Of a DNA stretch of 64,000 nucleotides, positions 16,731-24,389 are shown piece by piece. The translations under genes were made by a program, and so were the position numbers. Source of the stretch: an uncultured Bacteroidales bacterium. GTDB taxonomy: Bacteria; Bacteroidota; Bacteroidia; Bacteroidales; Bacteroidaceae. Positions within the stretch are counted from its first letter, which is position 1, and every line of letters starts with the position of its first letter. The stretch is taken from the NCBI GenBank assembly GCA_902788315.1, contig CADAJS010000008.1, positions 62,001-126,000 of the forward strand. Reading direction: 5' to 3'. The notes below the pieces were generated by a model. The model was not told the origin of the DNA and did not search any database. It saw only the letters and a program-made list of their open reading frames with translations.

Positions 16731-19466
16731 TTAGTCCAGCATTATAAAACCAGCCCAATATGACGGAGCTTTAAACTTCTGTTTCCCATTTGGGGTTCTG
16801 TACTCTCTAACATATCTTTGCGCCATATGAAACGCTTCATGACGATCTTGCCCAGCACAAAGGTTCTTGTAAAATTCCGTCATCAGCATCTCGGTCGCTT
16901 CGTCATCCACCTTCCAAAGGCTCATGACAATAGACTGCGCACCAGCTTTCTTGAAACCTCTCTGAAGGCCAAAGACTCCTTCACCTTGATTAATATCGCC
17001 CTTAGCTGTTTCACAGGCAGAAAGTACAACCATATCTACTCCCCGCAGGTCAATCTTCGAAATTTCTTGTGCTGTGAGGATGCCATCATCCTCCCACATA
17101 TCATTATTCTCTCCTTTCAGAGCATTGTTCGCTCCAGCCATAAACAATCCGCTACGGTTTAAAGCCTCGTCCTCATAATGTTTTTTAATATCGGATTCTC
17201 CTATTGGGCGAAGTCCACGACGTTCATCTTGCTCTTTTCTTTGCGATTCCGTATAATAGAAGCCATGTGTGGCAAAATGGAGGATTGTTGGAGCATCTCC
17301 CGACAGAGCACGCACGGACTTCTCGGTAGCCTCTTTCCCCTTCAGAATCCTTACATCATACTTCCTCGGATTGAAACAGTTTTGGATATTATTCACCTCA
17401 TCCAGCGTTCCGGGAAGGTAACGAAGTACACTTCCACGCATGCCAAGGCTATCTATGAATGCCCTGTGAAGTTCCACTGACAGCCTCCGACTCCTTCCAT
17501 CTTGGGTCGCCGTTGATTCTTTCCCCGTATTAGATTCTGTCTCATAGTTTATACCACCATAAAGAACTGCGGACGAACGTGAAGATGGTTTCCTACTCTT
17601 TTTTTCTTTTCGGTCTATAATCTCTCGCGTCGTTGAGAGTCTGTAGATTTCATAATTCTCCATGCCGGGCGCATATTCTATGCCCACCTTATGGATTATG
17701 CCCGCACCAGAGAAATAGATACGTTTCACATCTTTCAGCTCCGCCATCATTGGCTTCCACACGAGGTCGGTGACTTCTTGGCAATAGAAAGTTTTCTTGT
17801 CCTTGACTCGTTCCAATTGTTTCTGTTCAAAGAGAGGGATCATCTTGGGCTCCTTGTCATCCTTCCTCAACGTGAGGGCTACCACCATTGTACTGTCTCC
17901 ATTCGTATTAAATGACAGGAATTCCACCGCTATCTCGTCTTTGCCTAATGCCGCTTGTACATTCTTCCATGTCGTGCGTAGTTTGTGCGTAAAGTCACCA
18001 TACACTTTTGAGCGTTTGAGTAGCAATCCCTCCAATTTTTCAGCTTCATGTTCGAGAGAATCTGTATTTAGATATCTTTCAGCTATAGGTTTCGCGTATA
18101 GTTTCTGAAGCATTTGTTTTTTACTCCTGAGTTCTTCGAATATATTAAGCGCTTCTTTATCCCCACTCTCCTGTATAAGTCGGTTCATCTCTATCTCAGT
18201 TGTCAATAAAAGTCCTTTTGCAAACAAGGCTGATTTATCGTACAAGTCTGATGCGTTACACAATAGAGTAGTCTTCTGCAAATAATATGAATAGGATGGG
18301 TATAAATCGGTGAAGACAAAATCGCACTGAGACCAGTATGTGGCTCGTAGATTTGTCATTAATTCTCCAAATAGGGATGTTATAATAGACTGACAGAGAG
18401 ATGTGTGTTCTTGAAGGTATTCAACTGCCTTTTTGCAATCTCCATTGTCATAGTATGAAAGAGCGAGATTGCTCAATGATGTAGCATAAACTGGATGCTT
18501 TTCACCGAGTACTTCTTTTCTTATTTCCAGCGCCTGCTTGCTGAGTTCTATGGCCTTGGAATAATCACCGAGGTCGCCGTAATAACCAGCGAGGTTGTCC
18601 AATGATGTAGCATAAGCAGGATGCTTTTCGCCGAGTACTTCTTTTCTTATTTCCACCGCCTGCTTACCCAATTCTATGGCCTTGGAATCATTGCCGAGGT
18701 GCAGGCAAAGTTCAATGGATTTTGGAAAGTTACCGAGATTGCTGTAATCGATTGCAAGGTTATTCAATGATGATGTATAGTCTAGATGTTTCTCACCGAG
18801 TACTTCTTTTCTTATTTCCAGCGCCCGCTCGTTCAATTCTATGGCTTTAGAATAATCACCGAGGTCACTGTAATAGTTCGCGAGGTTATTTAAAGATGTG
18901 GCATAATCAGGATGTTTTTCGCCGAGTACTTCTCTATTTACCTCCAATGCCTGTTTGCCAAGTTCTATGGCTTTGGAATAATCACCTAGATCACTGTAAT
19001 AGATTGCAAGGTTATTTAATGATGTAGCATAATCAGGATGTTTTTCGCCGAGTACTTCTTTTCTTATTTCCAATGCTTGCTGGCAAGATTTCATTGCTTC
19101 GAAATAGTTGCCGATTTCGTCGTAGTAAATAGCAAGGTTGCTCAATGATGTAGCATAAGCAGGATGCTTTTCGCCGAGTACTTCTTTTCTTATTTCCAGC
19201 GCCTGCTTGCTGAGTTCTATGGCCTTGGAATAATCACCGAGATTGCTGTAATAATCAGCGAGATTGCTCAATGATGTAGCATAAACTGGATGCTTTTCGC
19301 CGAGTACTTCTTTTGTTATTTCCAACGCCTGCTTACCTAATTCTATGGCTTTGGAGTAATTACCGAGGTGGCTGTAATAGTTCGCAAGGTTATTTAATGA
19401 TGTAGCATAAGCAGGATGCTTTTCGCCGAGTACTTCTTTTCTTATTTCCACCGCCTGCTTACCCAA
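16731..19466 (-). CDS. TPR-CHAT caspase-like protease, C-terminal part of a frameshifted gene
   Basis: This frame holds eight near-identical 42-residue TPR (kinesin-light-chain-like) units with consensus EIRKEVLGEKHPxYATSLxN, a helical linker and a C-terminal CHAT domain. The predicted catalytic dyad is His734 in HFATHGFYY and Cys818 in VLSACETAKG. CHAT proteases are relatives of caspase and separase, often activated through attached TPRs. The frame has no ATG at its head: the first plausible codon is TTG 19466, and the true N-terminus is in the frame upstream (19469-20347). The two frames are separated by a 16-nt loss within one TPR unit. A second irregular unit, in frame, lies near 18690-18720. 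The gene is markedly A+T-richer than its surroundings. Confidence 0.85.
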   Translation of the reverse strand: MGKQAVEIRKEVLGEKHPAYATSLNNLANYYSHLGNYSKAIELGKQALEITKEVLGEKHPVYATSLSNLADYYSNLGDYSKAIELSKQALEIRKEVLGEKHPAYATSLSNLAIYYDEIGNYFEAMKSCQQALEIRKEVLGEKHPDYATSLNNLAIYYSDLGDYSKAIELGKQALEVNREVLGEKHPDYATSLNNLANYYSDLGDYSKAIELNERALEIRKEVLGEKHLDYTSSLNNLAIDYSNLGNFPKSIELCLHLGNDSKAIELGKQAVEIRKEVLGEKHPAYATSLDNLAGYYGDLGDYSKAIELSKQALEIRKEVLGEKHPVYATSLSNLALSYYDNGDCKKAVEYLQEHTSLCQSIITSLFGELMTNLRATYWSQCDFVFTDLYPSYSYYLQKTTLLCNASDLYDKSALFAKGLLLTTEIEMNRLIQESGDKEALNIFEELRSKKQMLQKLYAKPIAERYLNTDSLEHEAEKLEGLLLKRSKVYGDFTHKLRTTWKNVQAALGKDEIAVEFLSFNTNGDSTMVVALTLRKDDKEPKMIPLFEQKQLERVKDKKTFYCQEVTDLVWKPMMAELKDVKRIYFSGAGIIHKVGIEYAPGMENYEIYRLSTTREIIDRKEKKSRKPSSRSSAVLYGGINYETESNTGKESTATQDGRSRRLSVELHRAFIDSLGMRGSVLRYLPGTLDEVNNIQNCFNPRKYDVRILKGKEATEKSVRALSGDAPTILHFATHGFYYTESQRKEQDERRGLRPIGESDIKKHYEDEALNRSGLFMAGANNALKGENNDMWEDDGILTAQEISKIDLRGVDMVVLSACETAKGDINQGEGVFGLQRGFKKAGAQSIVMSLWKVDDEATEMLMTEFYKNLCAGQDRHEAFHMAQRYVREYRTPNGKQKFKAPSYWAGFIMLD

Positions 19467-19468
19467 TT

Positions 19469-20347
19469 CTATGGCCTTGGAATCATTGCCGAGGCAAGGT
19501 TATTTAATGATGTAGCATAATCAGGATGCTTCTCACCGAGTACTTCTTTTCTTATTTCCAGCGCCTGCTCACCCAATTCAATGGCCTTGGAATAATCACC
19601 TAGATCACTGTAATAACCAGCGAGGTTGTCCAATGATGTGGCATAATCAGGATGCTTTTCGCCGAGTACTTCTTTTGTTATTTCCAACGCCTGCTTACCT
19701 AATTCTATGGCTTTGGAATAATTACCGAGGTGGCTGTAATAACCAGCGAGGTTGTCCAATGATGTAGCATAATCAGGATGTTTTTCGCCGAATACTTCTC
19801 TGTTTACCCCTAATGCCTGCTTGCCAAGTTCTATGGCTTTAGAATAATCACCTAGGTCACTGTAATAGATTGCAAGGTTATTTAATGATGTAGCATAATC
19901 AGGATGTTTTTCGCCGAATACTTCTCTTTCTACCTCTAATGCCTGCTTGCCAAGTTCAATGGCCTTGGAATAATCGCCGATTTCATAATAATGAAAAGAA
20001 AGGTTATCCAGTAATGCAACATAAAATGAATGCTTTTCGCCATATATTTCTTTGATAGTTTTAACCATCTTGCTACCAAACGACACAGCTTTCAAATGTT
20101 CATTATTTTGGTCATAAAACAGCATTAAATCGAGTAAGGAATTTGCATAAGCTGTGTCCTTTATCCCTTGTTTTTCATATTCTGCTATTCGTTGTAGATA
20201 TACCCTTTCCTTGGGATTATCTTCCTCTCCTGTTTCCGAATCGCCCTCATGCTGATTCCTGTGGAAAAAAAATAAAAGAGTTGTGAGAATTGTAACGAAA
20301 CCTACAATACAGATTGTCAGTTTCTTCTTATTAATCGAGCCAAGCAT
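19469..20347 (-). CDS. TPR-CHAT protein, membrane-anchored N-terminal part (frameshifted)
   Basis: The 292-residue frame starts with MLGSINKKK, followed by one membrane segment (about 10-26, TICIVGFVTILTTLLFF), a charged linker and five TPR units. It then runs out of frame as LASAMIPRP and stops. Compared with the intact neighbouring unit, 16 nt are missing between CCGAGG and CAAGG at about 19494 (plus-strand sense). Restoring them would join this to the CHAT frame and give a protein of about 1,210 residues. As it stands, it would be a membrane-anchored TPR stub without protease. It may be a real mutation, a repeat-mediated switch or an assembly error. Confidence 0.8.
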   Translation of the reverse strand: MLGSINKKKLTICIVGFVTILTTLLFFFHRNQHEGDSETGEEDNPKERVYLQRIAEYEKQGIKDTAYANSLLDLMLFYDQNNEHLKAVSFGSKMVKTIKEIYGEKHSFYVALLDNLSFHYYEIGDYSKAIELGKQALEVEREVFGEKHPDYATSLNNLAIYYSDLGDYSKAIELGKQALGVNREVFGEKHPDYATSLDNLAGYYSHLGNYSKAIELGKQALEITKEVLGEKHPDYATSLDNLAGYYSDLGDYSKAIELGEQALEIRKEVLGEKHPDYATSLNNLASAMIPRP

Positions 20348-20474
20348 AAAGAAGATTGGAATAAATGGTCAAAAAAACAATATCATAAAGCAGTGCTGTC
20401 AACATCAAGGAAACAATGAAGGAATCATCATAGGAATAGGGGCACAAGTAGTGTGCCCCCTTGTTCCTTATCTG

Positions 20475-21164
20475 TTAGTTAGTCACAATGACATATTCGT
20501 TCCATACTCCACCGCGGTTAACCACTTTGACGATAAACTTGCCTGTCCATTTCGGATACCAGCTTACATAGCAATCATCGGTATAGTCATCATCCTTTTC
20601 TATCAAATTCCCGGAAGAATCATACACATAAAGATCCAAATCCGTATCACCATCACCAGAAACTACAATCTCGGCCAACCGCCCACCAATGAAGTTTATC
20701 GTATATGTGTCTGTCGAGTTGGCTCGTACTTTTTCAATCGTTCGCTTTGGACCACCTACTGCACCACGATGAACGACATTTAGGAATTCCCCAAGTTCGG
20801 TTGCAATCCCTTGTACGTTCTCATCTCCTTCAGCCATTTCTGTTGCGTCATTTAATATAGACTCAATGTTGTATGAAACACGACTCTTCTTCTCTCCTTC
20901 TGATTCATCTACCGCCGGACCATCTTTCTTTTCCCTCAGCTGGTCATACTCTGTTTCAAGCAAAATCTGTGCTCCCGATAAAAGGGACAGAGCGGATTGT
21001 TGTTCATAGCCATACTTAATCATCTCGTTGGCTAATTTCAGTGCAGAAACCTCAGCAGAGGGATTCGCATCAATTACATCTTTCTGCTCAGCATCTTGTT
21101 GACCACTCGTGCAAGCCTGCATAAAAACTGCAGCTGCAAATAGACAGATTACATTCTTTTTCAT
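20475..21164 (-). CDS. Lipoprotein with pre-peptidase C-terminal (PPC)-like domain
   Basis: A 229-residue lipoprotein with lipobox FMQAC (lipidated Cys18). A helical region spans about 35-145, and a C-terminal beta-sandwich at about 150-229 contains TYTINFIGGRLAEIVVSGDG, DTDLDLYVYDSSGNLI and YVSWYPKWTGKFIVKVVNRG, which is typical of PPC domains that accompany secreted proteases. It is immediately upstream of the TPR-CHAT gene on the same strand (127-bp gap). A role as envelope partner or substrate-recognition subunit of the CHAT protease is an inference. Confidence 0.75.
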   Translation of the reverse strand: MKKNVICLFAAAVFMQACTSGQQDAEQKDVIDANPSAEVSALKLANEMIKYGYEQQSALSLLSGAQILLETEYDQLREKKDGPAVDESEGEKKSRVSYNIESILNDATEMAEGDENVQGIATELGEFLNVVHRGAVGGPKRTIEKVRANSTDTYTINFIGGRLAEIVVSGDGDTDLDLYVYDSSGNLIEKDDDYTDDCYVSWYPKWTGKFIVKVVNRGGVWNEYVIVTN

Positions 21165-21355
21165 CTTGAATTTGTTTTAAATTAACACTCTTATCATAAT
21201 TTACAGTTTGTTTGGATGCATAATTGTATATTGGTGAATCGTTTTTTCAGTCTTTACTGTTTCAATGATTGTATATCGGCCATTTTATTTGATTTACTTT
21301 GTGGCCTTTATATATTGTTCGCTGTGACAAATTTCTATCTATGTTGTTAAGTTTC

Positions 21356-22372
21356 TTATAAATGCAAACATATCCTTCTTGCATTTGTGCCCTCTTCTAC
21401 ATGAACATTCGTAAGCCAGCCATTTAGTTTGTCCATGTTTCCATTGAGTCTTTCACGGCATCCACATGCTAGCTTCACATCTACTTTTATCATTTCGTCT
21501 GATACCTCGATTAATATTCTATCAAGCAGGAATGCATCTTTCACCACCTTTATGGGTTCTATGCTGTCCACCAGAGCGAAGAGAAAGAATACGGGGTACT
21601 CGGCAATCTTTATTGGACGGCGACCATCTGTCCAATCAAGACTCTGAAGTTTGTACGTTTCATTGTAGAGTTTCTTAGTATCCTCATTGGCCGTCCACAT
21701 ATTGTGACAAGCCACCACCCATGCAGCATAATTGTAAACGCCAACAAGTTCTTGCTTCCAGTGTTTAGGGTCTTCTTTGTTTTTCTTTTCTCTTAAATCA
21801 CAGCATTGCTTGTACAACATGTAACCAGCACATATACCATGATCACAATGCTTCTTATGTTCATTATACATATAGGTGAAATACTCCCCATGCAACTCCT
21901 CGCTATACAATGAAGGAACAGCGACTCGATTTCCTAAACTTCCATATTTTTCTTTTATCTCTTGGAAAGAGGTATAGGTATGCTCATCCTCATGACGATA
22001 GGCCAAATCATGGAAGAGACAGATCAGAAACCAAATAAATGGGAATGGATTTTCTTTATGGTTGAGAATGATTCCCTTATACTGCCCCAGGTTCGCATCT
22101 ATCAGGTTTTTTAAACGGGGATTCCTGTGATATAGGGAAATGCCAAGAAAGAAGGTACTTACGATGTGCTGTAAACGAAACCCATTAAGTTTCCCACGCT
22201 CTTGGGCTAAATCCAGATACCCTTTACCTGCATCTTCGAGAAATTTCTGTATAAAACCCTCACAACTTTGAGCGTCGGTTAACCTTAGGTCGTCCCCGAT
22301 GGCTGCGTCAATATGTACCCATGATAATTTATCTGCAATTGCAGTCTCTAATAAATTTTTGTATGTCAGCAT
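21356..22372 (-). CDS. HD-domain protein (predicted metal-dependent phosphohydrolase)
   Basis: A 338-residue soluble protein. The order of likely metal ligands fits the HD superfamily: His69 (LQHIVS), His121-Asp122 (LFHDLAYRHED), His178 (HCDHGICAG), His223 (VACHNMW) and Asp269 (LFALVDSIEP). HD enzymes hydrolyse phosphoesters, often nucleotides or cyclic nucleotides; the substrate here is unknown. It is the most upstream gene of the leftward A+T-rich island (191 bp before the PPC lipoprotein). Association with a caspase-like protease gene makes a stress or defence role thinkable but unproven. Confidence 0.65.
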   Translation of the reverse strand: MLTYKNLLETAIADKLSWVHIDAAIGDDLRLTDAQSCEGFIQKFLEDAGKGYLDLAQERGKLNGFRLQHIVSTFFLGISLYHRNPRLKNLIDANLGQYKGIILNHKENPFPFIWFLICLFHDLAYRHEDEHTYTSFQEIKEKYGSLGNRVAVPSLYSEELHGEYFTYMYNEHKKHCDHGICAGYMLYKQCCDLREKKNKEDPKHWKQELVGVYNYAAWVVACHNMWTANEDTKKLYNETYKLQSLDWTDGRRPIKIAEYPVFFLFALVDSIEPIKVVKDAFLLDRILIEVSDEMIKVDVKLACGCRERLNGNMDKLNGWLTNVHVEEGTNARRICLHL

Positions 22373-22950
22373 AGACGTTCTTTCTTTTGCCTACAGCCAT
22401 CCCGACTTGGCGCTTACGTTAAGTTTTGGATATAAAAAGGGCGTGGATAGCTAAGTGTCCTTGTCTATCCCGTATTCAGGCTCTGGAAAATGCCCCGTCA
22501 AAGGATAAACGACCAATCTGCCCACGCCGTGATGAAGATATACATAGTCATCCCCATAACGGAGATGGGCATATAATCATCCACGTGGATGTCCCTCGGC
22601 GTTTTCTTCCTTGACTCAGATTTTCCAGGTTTGAAGTCAGAAGAAACGTTCGACAACGTCCTCTCACTCAGCCACGAGCACACGTGCTCCAGCCTCGTAA
22701 TCCAATAAGATTCTCGACCCTCCAGCCCCAAAAGGCCGATTGGTCATGGCAAAGATAGTGCAAATGAGCGACATGGCAAAGAAAAGAACGAAGTTTTTTC
22801 TATGTCATGTCCGAGTGCAGCCAATCCTCGACCGAAGGTCAGAGTATCAAATGAGCGACATGGCAAAGAAAAGAACGAAGTTTTTTTCTATGTCATGTCC
22901 GAGTGCAGCCCGCTCGGCTCGGCGCTTCTTCCTGAATAAAAGCAGTTGGC
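22373..22950. other. Intergenic region with hairpin repeats and possible gene debris
   Basis: This 578-bp stretch holds no convincing gene. A leftward frame at 22498-22731 (about 77 codons, no ATG, preceded by a -7-like TATCTTTG at 22757-22750) has no recognisable family and may be debris. From 22761 the region is filled by two copies of a hairpin repeat. It forms the boundary between the A+T-rich CHAT island and the 188-bp repeat. Confidence 0.5.
22761..22932. repeat. Two copies of a hairpin repeat with ACGAAG loop
   Basis: Units of about 60 bp begin CAAATGAGCGACATGGC at 22761 and 22848. Each folds into GACATGGCAAAGAAAA / TTTTCTATGTCATGTC around the loop GAACGAAG (22770-22811 and 22857-22899). 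A 49-nt stretch, 22884-22932, recurs identically at 35303-35351. Architecture and loop match the repeat at 2170-2410, but the stem sequence differs. Confidence 0.8.
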
Positions 22951-23138
22951 TCGGGCCGTCCGAATAGACGCCCCGGGCCGTCCAACCGTCCGCCCCGAGG
23001 CTTTCTCCTTTCGGACCCGGCTCCATCTCCTTCCGCAGCCGGCTCCTCGTCCCTCCTCACCCGGCTCCATCTTCGAGCGTAGTTCAGCCCGAAACGGACC
23101 ATAGACTGTTATGCGCTAAGACGAGATTTCTTTGTGAC
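22951..23138. repeat. 188-bp direct repeat, left copy
   Basis: This copy is 185/188 identical to 35521-35708 in the same orientation, 12,570 bp away. It is G+C-rich with CGGGCCGTCC units at its start and ends with ACGAGATTTCTTTGTGAC, which includes a near -7 motif (TTTCTTTG) directed at the AraC gene. Just past its end, GTGAC-N6-GTCAC (23134-23149) forms a short inverted repeat. Confidence 0.9.
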
Positions 23139-23160
23139 TTGTGTGTCACGAGCAAGATTC

Positions 23161-24237
23161 ATGTACGAATATATAACAATCATCATAGTCAGCGTCTGGA
23201 TAACGATAAGCTTGATTTATGGCGGGTTGCTGTGGATGAAGCGAAAGGAGGTTCCCGACCGGTCGCGCACCTACCTGTCTGTCTTGTGCTTCTTGACCGC
23301 TATCGGCATCTCAAATTATATTGTTGCTGCCATCAGACACGATGTGGCGGACTATTCTCACCAACTATTACTGCCAGAACTGACGATTGGCGGGCTTTGG
23401 GCTATCTCCATGTTTGTCTGTTACCCGATTGAGGTGATGCGTCCGCGAGGGCTGCGTGGCCGGTGGCTGGCGCTGCTCTTCCTACCGTCGCTGCTGGCTA
23501 CGCTGCCAGCTGTGTTTGGGATGCATTTTCAGGCGTTGCATTCGTGGGCTGACCTGTGGGCGCACATTGGCGAGTTCAACGTGCTGCTGCGCTTGCTATG
23601 CCTTGCCATGCTGACTTTTATGTCCCTGATACTGCTCTTCATACCATACAACTGGCGCAAGTCGAGTGCCGACTACCGATGGATTCGTAGAACTACGTTT
23701 GTTGCTCAAGGCATTACCATTCTCTTCTATGCCAATGTGCTATCCAACCTCCCTATATTCTTTTACCTGCACATGCTATGGGGTTTGTGCGCAGGTATCT
23801 TCTTTTACTATTTTGAATTGGTCGTCAGGCTCCTGCCACCTGCTGAGGTAGAGCAGAAACCATCGGAGCCTTCGCAGACAGAGTATGCCGTCAGCGAGGC
23901 GGCAGACCGCGATGACTACTGGCCGCGCATCTGTCAGGTGATGGACGAATGGGAGGAGTGGCGCAATCCCAACACGACGGTGGAGACGGTGAGCCGCGCC
24001 CTAGGCACTAATCGCAACTATGTGGGCCGCTGCATCCGCGAGCATACTGGCATGACGTTCAACGACTACATGAACCGGAAGCGCATCGACTTCATTGCCG
24101 CACAGTTGCGCCGCGACCCACAGCAAGACCATAAGACGCTCTACTTCGAGGCCGGATTCCGCAGCCGCACCGCCGCCTATCGCAACTTCGTGAAGTTCAT
24201 GGGCACTTCTCCCACCGACTTTGCCGCCAGGCTGTAG
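23161..24237 (+). CDS. Membrane-anchored AraC-family transcriptional regulator
   Basis: A 358-residue protein; ATG 23161 is chosen because the only upstream in-frame start is a GTG inside the promoter zone. About six or seven hydrophobic helices fill residues 1-225 (for example YITIIIVSVWITISLIYGG and FYLHMLWGLCAGIFFYYFEL). A linker rich in Glu and Pro follows, then a C-terminal AraC-type helix-turn-helix region (about 265-355) with TVETVSRALGTNRNYVGRCI and LYFEAGFRSRTAAYRNFVKF. Such proteins sense at the membrane and bind DNA directly. It is placed 152 bp before the giant surface-protein gene, whose promoter has a matching pair of direct repeats, so it probably controls that operon. Confidence 0.85.
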   Translation: MYEYITIIIVSVWITISLIYGGLLWMKRKEVPDRSRTYLSVLCFLTAIGISNYIVAAIRHDVADYSHQLLLPELTIGGLWAISMFVCYPIEVMRPRGLRGRWLALLFLPSLLATLPAVFGMHFQALHSWADLWAHIGEFNVLLRLLCLAMLTFMSLILLFIPYNWRKSSADYRWIRRTTFVAQGITILFYANVLSNLPIFFYLHMLWGLCAGIFFYYFELVVRLLPPAEVEQKPSEPSQTEYAVSEAADRDDYWPRICQVMDEWEEWRNPNTTVETVSRALGTNRNYVGRCIREHTGMTFNDYMNRKRIDFIAAQLRRDPQQDHKTLYFEAGFRSRTAAYRNFVKFMGTSPTDFAARL

Positions 24238-24275
24238 TTCTTCCTAACTGCTTCCTTTTCAGTGTTTTTGCAGAT

Positions 24276-24304
24276 TTGCAACATCGTTTCCCGATATTGC
24301 AACA
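24276..24304 (+). promoter_or_regulatory. Candidate AraC operator: TTGCAACA direct repeat, 21-bp period
   Basis: TTGCAACA occurs at 24276-24283 and 24297-24304, exactly 21 bp (two helical turns) apart and in the same orientation, each preceded by GAT. It lies 33 bp upstream of the -7 element of the giant gene. Direct repeats spaced by two turns are typical sites for AraC-family activators. Confidence 0.5.
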
Positions 24305-24336
24305 CCCCCTTACGTGTGCGTTCCAGCATCTTTCCG

Positions 24337-24344
24337 TATCTTTG
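24337..24344 (+). promoter_or_regulatory. -7 element of the giant surface-protein operon
   Basis: TATCTTTG matches TAnnTTTG, 45 bp before ATG 24390. There is no clear -33 TTTG, which fits dependence on an activator. Confidence 0.65.
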
Positions 24345-24389
24345 CGGCATCAAAACCGATTTTTAATCATTAACTATTAAACGATAGTC

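Noticed and set aside
19469..19500. Programmed ribosomal frameshifting joining the two TPR-CHAT frames.
   Set aside because: No slippery heptamer is seen, and a 16-nt loss relative to neighbouring units explains the frame change more simply.
18450..20020. Regular repeats that could be taken for a CRISPR array.
   Set aside because: The period is 126 bp (42 codons), the repeats are translated as TPR units, and there are no unique spacers.
22893..23102. A short frame present in both copies of the 188-bp repeat (also 35490-35672).
   Set aside because: It is Arg/Gly/Pro-rich with no recognisable fold, and its conservation is explained by the nucleotide repeat itself.
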